Below, one piece after another: positions 1 through 8,042 of a stretch of 64,000 bases of DNA. Both the position numbers and the translations under genes were made by a program. The DNA is from an uncultured Clostridia bacterium (GTDB taxonomy: Bacteria > Bacillota > Clostridia > Oscillospirales > Acutalibacteraceae). The notes beneath the pieces were generated by a model. That model made no database searches. It was not told the origin of the DNA and saw nothing but the letters and a program-made list of their open reading frames with translations. Each line of letters opens with the position of its first letter. The stretch's first letter is position 1. The stretch spans positions 124,001 to 188,000 of the forward strand of contig CANQFC010000001.1 of the NCBI GenBank assembly GCA_947598155.1, given 5' to 3'.

Positions 1-20
1 TAACAGTAAGGTGAGAGCGT

Positions 21-1712
21 ATGAATATTGACAATCTTTGTATGGGCTGTATGAATGAGCTTTTCGGAGAAGAAAAATGCCCTAATTGCGGTTTCTATGT
101 AAATACGCCGCAAATTTTACCGTATCTTCAGCTTAAAAGCCAAATAGGCGACAGATATATTATCGGAAAAATGCTGAATGCCAATTCCGAGGGCGCAACG
201 TATATGGGTTACGACTCGGTACGGCAATCGCCTGTTACCGTGCGTGAATTTTTGCCCGAGCGTTTTGCGGAGAGAACGGTCGACAGCCCAATGCTTTTTG
301 TAAAAGCGGGCTGTGAGTCTTTGTTTGAAAAATATCTGGGAAAGTTTCTTGATATGTGGCGGAAACTCGCAAGGCTCAGAGGGCTTTCGGCTCTTATTCC
401 CGTTGTCGATATTATTGAGGAAAACAATACGGCTTATGTTATTACCGAATATGTTGACAGCATAACTCTGCGCGAATTTTTGCTCAAGAGCCAGACGGGG
501 TACCTTAACTGGAGCAAAGCAAAGGTACTGTTTATGCCTGTTCTTTCAACGCTTTCAAGCATTCACGACGCTGGCATAATCCACGGCGGGATAAATCCCG
601 ACAATTTACTTATCGGGCGTGACGGAAAACTTCGTTTAACGGGATTTTCAATTAACGAGGCGCATTTGGAGGGGAGCGATTTAACTCCTGAACTGTTTGA
701 CGGATATACGCCCATTGAACAGTACAGATATGAATATAATTTCGGTATATGGTCGGATATTTATTCTTTCTCGGCGGTTATTTACCGTTCGCTTGTCGGC
801 ACCGTTCCGCAGGACGCCGTTTCACGCGCCGTCAACGACCAGCTTATAATTCCCGCGCGCTATGCGGAGATAATCCCGATTTACGTTATAAACGCGCTTA
901 TGAACGGATTGCAGATTGAGCCTAACGACCGCACACTTGACGCCGAAACCCTCAGAGAAGAACTTTCGGCAACTCCTTCTAACGTTATTTCGTCTTTTTC
1001 AGGGTCAAGTGTGCCGCCGAAAAATGTTTCCGCACCCTCTTCACAGCCGAAAACTCAGGATAATCAGGAATCTTCGGCGGCTAAAATCGTTCTTATTACA
1101 TTTTTGGTTATTCTCATAACGGGTCTGTTGGCATTCGCAGGCTATTTGGCATATGAGCATTTCTTTACGGATAAACCTGTGCAGACGCCCGAAAACAGCG
1201 TTGAAGAGGTTAAAACCTTTGTAGTTGAGGATTTTCGCTACGGTACAGCAAGCCAAAACCTTACCTATAATCAAATTCTTAACAGCCAGCAAAAACGGTT
1301 CAACATAACCATTAAAGAAGTATACAGCAAAGATGTTCCGAAAGACTACGTCATTGAGCAGAGCATAGCGCCGAATGAGGTTGTTCCCTATGGCACGGAG
1401 CTTGTTTTGACCGTCAGCAAGGGCAAGGAATATGTCAGCATTCCAAACGTTATGGATTATAATGTTGACAATGCCGTAAGCGCTCTTGAAAGCGCGGGAT
1501 TCAAGGTGTCCGTTATTGAAGATGAAAATGACGGAACCCATACAGCGGACAGCGTGTATCAGATAACTCCCGAGGCGGGCGAGAAAGCCGAAAAGGGCTC
1601 AACCGTCTGCATCCATATTTACGGCAAACCCCCGGAAACGAGCACGGAAAAGCAGGAGAGCGGACTTGTCGGGCGTCTTCCCAGTATTTCGGATTTACTT
1701 TCAAGAAATTAA
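21..1712 (+). CDS. Zinc-ribbon / Ser-Thr pseudokinase / PASTA membrane protein
   Basis: The 563-residue protein starts with a zinc-ribbon-like knuckle (CMGC at 7-10, CPNC at 20-23), followed by a eukaryotic-type protein kinase fold (about 45-315), a linker, one membrane span (about 355-377) and an outside part with two PASTA-like repeats (about 398-535; YVSIPNVMDY and similar). Catalytic residues are altered: the usual VAVK lysine is Arg75, the HRD aspartate is Gly190 (HGGINPDN, 188-195) and DFG is GFS (208-210), while the metal-binding Asn195 is kept. It is therefore best read as a pseudokinase that senses cell-wall fragments or muropeptides through PASTA and signals by binding rather than phosphorylation. 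The start follows AAGGTGAG. A strong terminator follows, and it is the last gene of whatever unit lies to the left. The family is well known for active kinases (PrkC/Stk1); loss of activity here is inferred from the residues only. Confidence 0.85.
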   Translation: MNIDNLCMGCMNELFGEEKCPNCGFYVNTPQILPYLQLKSQIGDRYIIGKMLNANSEGATYMGYDSVRQSPVTVREFLPERFAERTVDSPMLFVKAGCESLFEKYLGKFLDMWRKLARLRGLSALIPVVDIIEENNTAYVITEYVDSITLREFLLKSQTGYLNWSKAKVLFMPVLSTLSSIHDAGIIHGGINPDNLLIGRDGKLRLTGFSINEAHLEGSDLTPELFDGYTPIEQYRYEYNFGIWSDIYSFSAVIYRSLVGTVPQDAVSRAVNDQLIIPARYAEIIPIYVINALMNGLQIEPNDRTLDAETLREELSATPSNVISSFSGSSVPPKNVSAPSSQPKTQDNQESSAAKIVLITFLVILITGLLAFAGYLAYEHFFTDKPVQTPENSVEEVKTFVVEDFRYGTASQNLTYNQILNSQQKRFNITIKEVYSKDVPKDYVIEQSIAPNEVVPYGTELVLTVSKGKEYVSIPNVMDYNVDNAVSALESAGFKVSVIEDENDGTHTADSVYQITPEAGEKAEKGSTVCIHIYGKPPETSTEKQESGLVGRLPSISDLLSRN

Positions 1713-1718
1713 CAGTAA

Positions 1719-1754
1719 CGGCGTTAAGTGAAAACTTAACGCCGCTGTTCTTTC
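1719..1754 (+). terminator. Rho-independent terminator after the pseudokinase gene
   Basis: A perfect 10-bp stem CGGCGTTAAG / CTTAACGCCG with a 6-base loop (1719-1744) begins seven bases after the stop codon and is followed by CTGTTCTTTC, a T-rich tail. Confidence 0.8.
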
Positions 1755-1938
1755 AATAAGAGGCGGTAAAGGCGCATAAAAAATCTCCGCACGACAGCAG
1801 ATAATTCTTTTACACTAAAAACGGCAAATGCGTGTTAAATGTCTGCGGTGCGAAAAAGCTTTTGGCAAAGCCTTAATAAAATGATTTTTGAACGCGCACT
1901 TTTAATATTTACGCTTAATGTAATCCCGCATTCTTTTA

Positions 1939-1967
1939 TTGACTTTTTTGTGATATTATTGTATAAT
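1939..1967 (+). promoter_or_regulatory. Sigma-A-type promoter for tRNA-Pro
   Basis: TTGACT at 1939-1944 and TATAAT at 1962-1967 are separated by exactly 17 bp. The tRNA begins about 95 bp downstream. The rest of the 1755-2061 interval holds no convincing gene; the short open frames in it have no ribosome binding site or recognisable sequence. Confidence 0.7.
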
Positions 1968-2061
1968 TTGTCTTGCTTGTTGTGCGTTTGCCGCTTTCAG
2001 TTCAAGCGCTTAGTCCGGATTATGCGAATATCGGTTAGCTAAATTAAATATAAATACATAA

Positions 2062-2137
2062 CGGGGTGTAGCGCAGTTGGTAGCGCGCTTGCTTTGGGAG
2101 CAAGATGCCGGGTGTTCGAGTCACCTCACTCCGACCA
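2062..2137 (+). tRNA. tRNA-Pro (anticodon UGG)
   Basis: A full cloverleaf can be drawn: acceptor CGGGGTG pairs with CACTCCG (one G-U), the D-arm contains AGTTGGTAG, the anticodon stem CTTGC/GCAAG encloses TTTGGGA with anticodon TGG, and the T-loop is TTCGAGT. The 3' CCA is encoded in the genome. Confidence 0.95.
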
Positions 2138-2172
2138 ACGCCTCCGGGACGGCTGTCCTCGAGGCGTTTTCT
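2137..2172 (+). terminator. Terminator after tRNA-Pro
   Basis: AACGCCTC at 2137-2144 pairs with GAGGCGTT at 2161-2168, followed by TTCT. It begins at the last base of the tRNA. From 2173 to about 2370 I see nothing that can be supported. Confidence 0.7.
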
Positions 2173-2375
2173 CATATATATTTGTTTCCTGCGGTGAAGT
2201 GATGGAGCGATTCGACTGATACGCCCCGCGTAGCTTGGTTGCAATAGACCAGATTAAGTTTACCTTTGCGATAACGTCGACCGGGGAATAATCTCACACC
2301 GCGTCAATAATTTTTTGTCTGCCATCATAACTGCCTAAAATCTAATACTATAATTTTAAATAAGTGTGGATTATA

Positions 2376-2412
2376 TTGCAAAATGCTGTACTATATAGTA
2401 TTATATTTGCAA
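2376..2412 (+). promoter_or_regulatory. Nested palindrome upstream of the fructokinase/GH32 pair
   Basis: The outer arms TTGCAAAAT (2376-2384) and ATTTGCAA (2405-2412) flank a perfect 12-bp palindrome TACTATATAGTA (2389-2400). The position, about 100 bp before the sugar genes, and the two-fold symmetry suggest an operator for a dimeric regulator. No regulator gene is adjacent, so this is inference. Confidence 0.4.
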
Positions 2413-2426
2413 AGAGTAAAGAGAAT

Positions 2427-2513
2427 ATGCAACGCATCAAAACGGCTGAAAGATTATTGTCGGTTATGGCAGATATGATTTTGCCGCAGAAAAAACAGGT
2501 GGCTATGAAATGA
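2427..2513 (+). CDS. Possible 28-residue leader peptide overlapping scrK
   Basis: A small frame begins MQRIKTAERLL and ends MK at 2513, with its TGA overlapping the ATG of the fructokinase gene as ATGA. That is the arrangement used for translational coupling. Its own ribosome binding site is poor (AAGAGA), and the sequence has no family resemblance, so it may be chance. Confidence 0.25.
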   Translation: MQRIKTAERLLSVMADMILPQKKQVAMK

Positions 2514-3478
2514 AAAAATTTGACATAACGGCTCTTGGGGAGCTGTTGATAGACTTCACGGCGGACGGGACGCTGAGCGAACAGGGCAACAGGCTGTTTG
2601 AGGCTAACCCGGGCGGCGCGCCGTGCAATGTGCTTGCGATGCTACAAAAATTGGGCAGGCATACGGCGTTTATCGGAAAGGTCGGGAACGATTTTTTCGG
2701 AGAAATGCTGAAAGATACTGTGCGTGAGGCAGGCATTAACACGGACAATCTGCTTACTGACAGCGATGCGCCGACTACCCTCGCCTTTGTGCATACCGCT
2801 CCGGACGGCGACAGGAGCTTTTCCTTTTACAGAAATCCCGGCGCGGATATGATGCTTTGTTCAGATGAAATCAACTTGGAATTGATTAAAAATTCGAGGA
2901 TATTTCATTTCGGCACGCTTTCAATGACAGACCCGAATGTTGAGGCCGCAACGAAAGCGGCAGTAGAGGCCGCCAAGCGGTACGGTGCACTTGTTTCCTT
3001 TGACCCGAATCTCCGTCCTCCGCTTTGGAAGAATCTTGATACGGCAAGAGAAAAGATACTGTACGGCTTGAGTCAATGCGATATTCTTAAAATATCCGAC
3101 GATGAGATAGCCTTTTTGACGGGCGCAGACGACGCTGACGCAGGCATCAACATTATTCGCAAAAAATTTGACATACCTCTTATCTGCGCCACTATGGGCA
3201 AAAAGGGCAGTAAAGCATATTACAAGGATTTTTCCGTATATCGTGAAACATTCCTTGATATAAACACGGTGGAAACCACAGGCGCAGGCGACACATTTAT
3301 GGCGTGCGTGCTTGACGCTGTTTTGGAAAACGGAATTGACGGCTTTGACGAAAAAAAGCTGTACGATATGCTGACCTTTGCAAATGCCGCATCGTCTATT
3401 ATTACAACTCGCCGAGGCGCGCTGAAAGTTATGCCGGAAAAGGCGGAGGTTTTGAGCTTTTTAGCCGAACGCATATGA
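2510..3478 (+). CDS. scrK: Fructokinase, PfkB/ribokinase family
   Basis: This 322-residue protein phosphorylates fructose with ATP (EC 2.7.1.4 expected). It shows the PfkB layout: GELLIDF near the start, the substrate motif NPGGAPCNV at 33-41 and the C-terminal anion-hole and catalytic-base signature ETTGAGDTF around Asp261. The start at 2510 has AGGTGG seven bases upstream. The next gene, 36 bp on, is a GH32 fructosidase, so the pair would release and phosphorylate fructose from sucrose or fructans. No sugar transporter sits beside them. A 2-keto-3-deoxygluconate or other sugar kinase is possible within the family, but the GPGxAPCNV-like motif and the GH32 neighbour favour fructose. Confidence 0.85.
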   Translation: MKKFDITALGELLIDFTADGTLSEQGNRLFEANPGGAPCNVLAMLQKLGRHTAFIGKVGNDFFGEMLKDTVREAGINTDNLLTDSDAPTTLAFVHTAPDGDRSFSFYRNPGADMMLCSDEINLELIKNSRIFHFGTLSMTDPNVEAATKAAVEAAKRYGALVSFDPNLRPPLWKNLDTAREKILYGLSQCDILKISDDEIAFLTGADDADAGINIIRKKFDIPLICATMGKKGSKAYYKDFSVYRETFLDINTVETTGAGDTFMACVLDAVLENGIDGFDEKKLYDMLTFANAASSIITTRRGALKVMPEKAEVLSFLAERI

Positions 3479-3514
3479 TAATTTGGTACACTTTAATTGA
3501 TAACGGGTTAAATT

Positions 3515-4591
3515 ATGAAACGATTTAAATATCATTTTGAGCCGAAATACGGATGGATGAACGACCCTAACGGCTTGATTTATTTTAAGGGCAAATATCA
3601 CGCCTTTTTTCAGCACAATCCAAAGGAACCCAAATGGGGGCCTATGCACTGGGGGCACGCTGTCAGCGATGATTTAATTCATTGGGAAGAATTGCCGATA
3701 GCTCTAAGGCCCGATATGTATTATGAAAATGACGGCGGCTGTTTTTCGGGGAGCGCCGTAGAAAAAGACGGAATTATGTATCTGTTCTATACCTCGGTAT
3801 CGGACAGGTACGGTCAAGCTCAGTCCGTTGCGACAAGCGAGGACGGAATTAACTTTAAAAAATACGAGGGAAACCCGATAATTAAACAACCTCCCTGCGA
3901 CGGCGGCAAAGATTTCAGAGACCCAAAGGTGGCTTTTATTGACGGAAAGTACTATATGGTTGTCGGTTCGGGAAAGGACGGCGCAGGTAAAGTACTGCTT
4001 TATAAATCGAAAAATTTGCTTGATTGGGAATACATCGGCGTTCTTTATGAAAACAGGGACTTCGGAAAGGTTTTTGAGTGTCCCGACTTCTTTAAAATAG
4101 GCGAAAATTATGTGCTGATGTTCAGCAAAATGATACCCGATATGAATAAAACGCAGTTTATCATAGGAGATTTTTACGGGGAAAGGTTTTATCCTAAATC
4201 TTTTCAATCGCCCGAAAACGGGCCGCAGTTTTACGCCCCTCAAACCTTTCAGGACAGCGACGGGCGCAGAATTTTAATTGCATGGTTTTACAACTGGGAG
4301 AAAAAGATCGACCCGAAATGTACCTTTGCCGGAGCATTGACTGTTCCGAGAGAGGTGAAAATATATGACGGTAAAATTCACCTGTTTCCCGTTGAGCAGG
4401 CTTATAATCTGCTGAGCCGTGAGGACAAATCGGTAAAGGTATGCAGGGACAAGGTAATAATGCGCGGCTCAAAACTGTCACATAAATTGCGCTATAAGGG
4501 CGATGTAAAAAGCGTTCACATACTTCGGGACGAAAAAGCGCTTGAGGTATTTATAAACGGGGGCGAGGTTTCATATTCGTATTGGATTTAA
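3515..4591 (+). CDS. GH32 beta-fructosidase (sucrose-6-phosphate hydrolase / fructan hydrolase type), short form
   Basis: The 358-residue protein shows all three GH32 active-site signatures: WMNDPNG with nucleophile Asp17, FRDPK with Asp136, and FECPDFF with acid/base Glu188. It hydrolyses terminal fructose from sucrose, sucrose 6-phosphate or small fructans. There is no signal peptide, so it acts in the cytoplasm. It is clearly shorter than the usual 450-500 residues; the five-bladed propeller is complete but only a stump of the C-terminal beta-sandwich remains (ending VFINGG and SYSYWI). The gene is otherwise intact, so I call it functional. It is co-oriented with scrK 36 bp upstream, with a possible joint operon. 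Confidence 0.85.
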   Translation: MKRFKYHFEPKYGWMNDPNGLIYFKGKYHAFFQHNPKEPKWGPMHWGHAVSDDLIHWEELPIALRPDMYYENDGGCFSGSAVEKDGIMYLFYTSVSDRYGQAQSVATSEDGINFKKYEGNPIIKQPPCDGGKDFRDPKVAFIDGKYYMVVGSGKDGAGKVLLYKSKNLLDWEYIGVLYENRDFGKVFECPDFFKIGENYVLMFSKMIPDMNKTQFIIGDFYGERFYPKSFQSPENGPQFYAPQTFQDSDGRRILIAWFYNWEKKIDPKCTFAGALTVPREVKIYDGKIHLFPVEQAYNLLSREDKSVKVCRDKVIMRGSKLSHKLRYKGDVKSVHILRDEKALEVFINGGEVSYSYWI

Positions 4592-4620
4592 ACAGATATA
4601 CTTTATATCTTGCCGCGTTT

Positions 4621-4646
4621 ATGGCGGGGCAAGCCCCTTATTGAAT
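4621..4646 (+). repeat. Dispersed palindromic repeat, copy 1
   Basis: This is ATGGCGGGGCAAGCCCC followed by TTATTGAAT, sitting between the GH32 gene and the response regulator. The GGGGCAAGCCCC core is self-complementary. Other copies lie at 10681, 17609, 42638 (reverse), 44973, 46981 and 47114 (reverse). Confidence 0.7.
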
Positions 4647-4666
4647 TAAATTTAGAGGTGAATCCA

Positions 4667-5341
4667 TTGAAGTTATTATATGCAGAAGATGAAAAAAGTA
4701 TGGCGGAGGCCGTGACCGATATTTTGCAGTATCATAAATTCATTGTGGATACGGTGTATAACGGAAACGACGCCTTTGATTATGCGATTTCGGAGCAGTA
4801 TGACGGAATCATCCTCGATATTATGATGCCGGGGCTTACCGGCATTGAAGTGCTGACAAAATTGAGACAGGCCGGTAATAAAACGCCTGTTTTGCTTTTG
4901 ACGGCAAAAGCCGAGGTAGAAGATCGGGTGGCGGGGCTGGACGCCGGCGCAGACGACTATCTGCCAAAGCCCTTCAGTATGAAAGAACTGTTGGCGCGGG
5001 TGCGCGCTATGCTCCGCCGCAGGGAAACCTTTACGCCGGACGTGCTGTCTTTTGGCAATATCTCGCTGAATATGCACAGCTTTGAATTATCCGGCCCGGA
5101 GCAGAGCGCAGTGCTGTCTAAATTAGAGTATCAGGTTATGGAGCTTTTGATGCTCAACCGCGGGATATATCTTTCCACAGAGGATATTCTGACAAAGGTT
5201 TGGGGGTATGACACCGAGGCGGATATAGGAATCGTATGGGTCTACCTGTCCTATCTGCGCCGTCGCCTCAGCGCCCTGCATGCAAACATTGAAATTCGTG
5301 CAAAGCGGGGCATCGGATATACCTTGGAGGTCGTATCATGA
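4667..5341 (+). CDS. OmpR/PhoB-family response regulator
   Basis: From the TTG at 4667 (AGAGGTG upstream, start of KLLYAEDE) the protein is 224 residues. A receiver domain with acidic pocket YAEDE and phospho-acceptor Asp51 (ILDIMMPG) is followed by LLLTAKAE and KPFSMKELLARV, then a winged-helix DNA-binding domain ending RGIGYTLE. It forms a two-component pair with the downstream kinase, whose ATG overlaps its stop as ATGA. The likely target is the surface operon beginning at 6665, whose upstream region carries an 11-bp-spaced direct repeat. A longer upstream start would run through the dispersed repeat and is unlikely. Confidence 0.9.
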   Translation: MKLLYAEDEKSMAEAVTDILQYHKFIVDTVYNGNDAFDYAISEQYDGIILDIMMPGLTGIEVLTKLRQAGNKTPVLLLTAKAEVEDRVAGLDAGADDYLPKPFSMKELLARVRAMLRRRETFTPDVLSFGNISLNMHSFELSGPEQSAVLSKLEYQVMELLMLNRGIYLSTEDILTKVWGYDTEADIGIVWVYLSYLRRRLSALHANIEIRAKRGIGYTLEVVS

Positions 5342-6591
5342 TAAAAACATTGCAAAAAAGATTTATTTTCTCGGCCATGCTTGCCATCAGCATATTGCTT
5401 ATAGTTCTCCTCGGCGCAATCAACGTCGGGAATATTCTTTTATCTGACAGGCAAAGCCGGCAAATGGCCAATATGCTTTTGAATGAAGAACTCAGGGTGC
5501 AGCCGCCCAGAGAAGAACGTCCGCGGGATTTTTTTAAACTGCCTATGGATGCCAATACAAAAATGTCCGCCATTTATTTTACCGTTCAGGTAGGAGCGGA
5601 TAACACGATTTTCGGCGTAAACACCGAAAGAATTGCGGATATTTCCGACGAAGACGCCGAAAGCCTTTGCATGCAGGCAATGGAGCAGAATAAATCCGAG
5701 GGGAAAATTCAGAATTTTCTGTTTCGCTCAGCCGAAAATCAGAGAGACGGCAGTCTGATTTTTCTGTTTCTTGATACGACCGTGCAACAGCGCACCATTC
5801 TTCGGGTTGCATTCTTTTCGCTCACAGCCGGGATTTTGTGCTTTGCCGCCATGCTCCTTCTTGTCATTCTGATTTCAAAAAAGGCGATTCGTCCCATTGC
5901 GGAAAACATAGAGCGCCAAAAACAATTTGTTACCGACGCCGGGCACGAAATAAAAACGCCTCTTGCCATTATTCTTGCCAATGCGGAGGCTATGGAGCTG
6001 TACGAAGGCGAAAATAAATGGCTGAAAAACATTCGGGAACAGACCGTCCGGCTCAACGGGCTGATGCAAAATCTTTTAGCTCTTGCCAAGGCGGACGAAA
6101 ATCAAAATGTTATGCGTATGGAGGACTTATCATTTTCATCGGAAATTTCGGAGGCGCTGGAAATCTTTTCCGAACCGATGCGCCTGAAAGAGCTCAAGCT
6201 GTCAACGCAAATAGAGCAGGACCTCTTTTTGCGGGCGGATCGGGAACAAATCCGCCGACTGCTCTCCGTTCTTTTAGACAATGCGGTAAAATATTCTCCG
6301 CCCAAAGGTGAGATTCTGATTACCTGTAAGTGTGACGGGAAGAAAATTGATTTTACCGTTAAAAATCAATGTGAAAATCTGCCCGATTGTCCCGCCGAAA
6401 AGCTCTTTGACCGTTTCTACCGCAGTGACTTAGCACGAGCAAGGGAAACCGGCGGCTACGGAATAGGGCTTTCGATTGCCAAAACCATTGTGGAATCACT
6501 TGGGGGAACCATTCACGCCGCCTATTTTCCGCCGAATCAAATCGCTTTTACCGCAACGTTTCCGCAAAGCGCAAAAAAGTCTGCAAATTAG
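5338..6591 (+). CDS. Two-component sensor histidine kinase
   Basis: The 417-residue membrane kinase has an N-terminal span (about 10-30), an extracytoplasmic sensor segment of about 120 residues with no recognised fold, a second span (about 155-180), a HisKA domain with phospho-acceptor His203 (DAGHEIKTPLAIILA), and an HATPase domain with N-box LLDNAVKYSP (Asn315) and G-box GGYGIGLSIAK. It should phosphorylate the adjacent OmpR-type regulator. No clear HAMP domain lies between the second span and HisKA. The last codons are part of an intrinsic terminator, which ends the two-gene unit here. Confidence 0.9.
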   Translation: MIKTLQKRFIFSAMLAISILLIVLLGAINVGNILLSDRQSRQMANMLLNEELRVQPPREERPRDFFKLPMDANTKMSAIYFTVQVGADNTIFGVNTERIADISDEDAESLCMQAMEQNKSEGKIQNFLFRSAENQRDGSLIFLFLDTTVQQRTILRVAFFSLTAGILCFAAMLLLVILISKKAIRPIAENIERQKQFVTDAGHEIKTPLAIILANAEAMELYEGENKWLKNIREQTVRLNGLMQNLLALAKADENQNVMRMEDLSFSSEISEALEIFSEPMRLKELKLSTQIEQDLFLRADREQIRRLLSVLLDNAVKYSPPKGEILITCKCDGKKIDFTVKNQCENLPDCPAEKLFDRFYRSDLARARETGGYGIGLSIAKTIVESLGGTIHAAYFPPNQIAFTATFPQSAKKSAN

Positions 6592-6603
6592 CAGACTTTT
6601 TTT
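6573..6603 (+). terminator. Terminator overlapping the end of the kinase gene
   Basis: AAAAAAGTCTGC (6573-6584) pairs with GCAGACTTTTTT (6591-6602) around AAATTA. The stop codon of the kinase gene lies inside the hairpin. It separates the two-component genes from the VTC operon. Confidence 0.85.
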
Positions 6604-6611
6604 GTTTTCGC

Positions 6612-6642
6612 TAAGGTTCCGTTAAGGTTCGTGTCGTATTCT
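6612..6642 (+). promoter_or_regulatory. Candidate OmpR-type regulator site and promoter before the VTC operon
   Basis: The octamer TAAGGTTC occurs twice, at 6612-6619 and 6623-6630, with an 11-bp period that places both on the same helix face, as expected for a dimer of an OmpR-class winged-helix regulator. A -10-like TATTCT follows at 6637-6642, with no good -35, which fits an activated promoter. The regulator encoded just upstream is the obvious candidate. This is inference from spacing. Confidence 0.5.
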
Positions 6643-6664
6643 TTTCTTGAAAGGAGGCGGCATA

Positions 6665-7336
6665 ATGGACTTTCGGCATGAATGGAAAATAGAGATCAAT
6701 ACAGCCGACCTTTTGGCGTTGCGCAGTCGGCTGTGTTTTCTTATGGAACCGGATGAACACGCCGCGGGCGGCAGGTATCTCGTTCGCAGTCTGTACTTTG
6801 ACAACCCCGCAGATCGGGCGCTGAGGGAGAAAATCGACGGGGTAAATCGCCGTGAAAAGTTCCGAATCCGCTATTACAACGGTGACACAGGTTTTTTGAG
6901 TTTGGAGAAAAAGAGCAAGCTAAACGGTCTTTGCAGTAAACAGTCTGTGCAGATAACAACCGAGCAGGCACAGGCGGTTGCAAACACAGGGCTCTCGGAA
7001 ACATTACAGAACGCTCCGCCGCTTTTGCAGGAACTGATTTATAAGATGAAAACGGAAGGATTAAAGCCAAAGGTTGTCGTGGACTATATCCGTGAGCCAT
7101 TCGTCTATCGGCCGGGAAACGTCCGGGTTACCTTTGATTACGGGATACGCACAGGCCTTACGTGTACCGATTTTCTAAACCCGGAGCTTGTGACGGTCCC
7201 AGCGGGGGACGCAACGGTCTTAATGGAAGTTAAGTGGGACGCCTTTCTTCCGGATGTGATTCGGGACGCCATTCAGATGACCGGCCGCAGGGCGTCCGCT
7301 TTTTCAAAATATGCTCAGTGCCGTATTTACGGCTAA
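6665..7336 (+). CDS. VTC-domain protein (polyphosphate polymerase fold)
   Basis: The 223-residue protein has the triphosphate-tunnel VTC fold also found in yeast Vtc4. Conserved basic and acidic strands are visible: RHEWK at 4-8, YLVRSLYFD, REKFRIRYY, LEKKSK, VVVDYIREPF and LMEVKWDAFLPDVI. The start at 6665 follows AAGGAGGCGG. No membrane span is present. In bacteria these proteins typically sit beside DUF4956 membrane proteins and surface proteins, exactly as here. Polyphosphate synthesis or another tunnel-type phosphotransfer is plausible, but activity in this bacterial subgroup is not shown by the sequence. Confidence 0.85.
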   Translation: MDFRHEWKIEINTADLLALRSRLCFLMEPDEHAAGGRYLVRSLYFDNPADRALREKIDGVNRREKFRIRYYNGDTGFLSLEKKSKLNGLCSKQSVQITTEQAQAVANTGLSETLQNAPPLLQELIYKMKTEGLKPKVVVDYIREPFVYRPGNVRVTFDYGIRTGLTCTDFLNPELVTVPAGDATVLMEVKWDAFLPDVIRDAIQMTGRRASAFSKYAQCRIYG

Positions 7337-7359
7337 TCTACCAGAAAGGAATCAAAACT

Positions 7360-8031
7360 ATGACATTCAGTGATATTTTCAAATCCAGCTTTTTAGAGAA
7401 CATCTCCAGTGTGACCATACTTGATATGGTTTTGGCACTGGTATTGGCCTTTGGCCTCGGCATCTTCATTTTTCTGATTTATAAAAAGACCTACAACGGC
7501 GTGATGTATTCGTCTTCTTTCGGGGTCACGCTGATTGCGCTTACCATGATCACCACGGTTGTGATTCTCGCCGTTACCTCAAATGTAGTGCTTTCCCTCG
7601 GTATGGTCGGCGCGCTGTCCATCGTCCGATTTCGGACGGCGATTAAAGAACCGTTGGATATTGCTTTTCTGTTCTGGTCGATTGCCGTAGGCATCGTCCT
7701 TGCGGCGGGTATGATTCCGCTGGCGGTGATTGGCAGTGTAATTATAGGTCTAATCCTGCTTGTGTTTGTCAACCGAAAATCCCACAGCAATCCGTACATT
7801 GTGGTGTTGCAGTGCAACGGACATGAAAGCGAACAAGCGGCAAAGGAATATCTTGAAAAACGAACAAATCGCTGTGTTGTAAAAAGCAAAACGGCGCAAA
7901 AAGGCAACATCGAGCTGAATCTGGAAATCCGCCTTAAAGACGACGATACGGATTTTATCAACGAACTGGCCGAAATGAACGGCGTGTCAAGCGCAGTACT
8001 CGTGAGCTTTAATGGGGAGTATATGGGATAA
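7360..8031 (+). CDS. DUF4956 family membrane protein
   Basis: The 223-residue protein has four to five membrane spans in its first 145 residues and a soluble C-terminal domain of about 75 residues. The stretch MVGALSIVRFRTAIKEP between spans is the family hallmark. AGAAAGGA lies before the ATG at 7360. It is 23 bp after the VTC gene and 11 bp before the surface protein, so the three are co-transcribed. The partner role suggested by such gene trios is moving or coupling the VTC product at the membrane; this is not established. Confidence 0.85.
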   Translation: MTFSDIFKSSFLENISSVTILDMVLALVLAFGLGIFIFLIYKKTYNGVMYSSSFGVTLIALTMITTVVILAVTSNVVLSLGMVGALSIVRFRTAIKEPLDIAFLFWSIAVGIVLAAGMIPLAVIGSVIIGLILLVFVNRKSHSNPYIVVLQCNGHESEQAAKEYLEKRTNRCVVKSKTAQKGNIELNLEIRLKDDDTDFINELAEMNGVSSAVLVSFNGEYMG

Positions 8032-8042
8032 GGAGGAGCCTT

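Noticed and set aside
1041-1541. A 166-residue open frame on the minus strand inside the pseudokinase gene
   Set aside because: It is antisense to a clear coding region, has no ribosome binding site and no family resemblance.
1839-2042. A 67-residue frame before tRNA-Pro
   Set aside because: It runs through the tRNA promoter and has a poor start region and no similarity.
2044-2244. A 66-residue minus-strand frame over tRNA-Pro
   Set aside because: It is the antisense translation of the tRNA and its terminator, a common false call.
3704-4243. A 179-residue minus-strand frame within the GH32 gene
   Set aside because: It lies wholly opposite a strongly supported enzyme gene and shows no motif.
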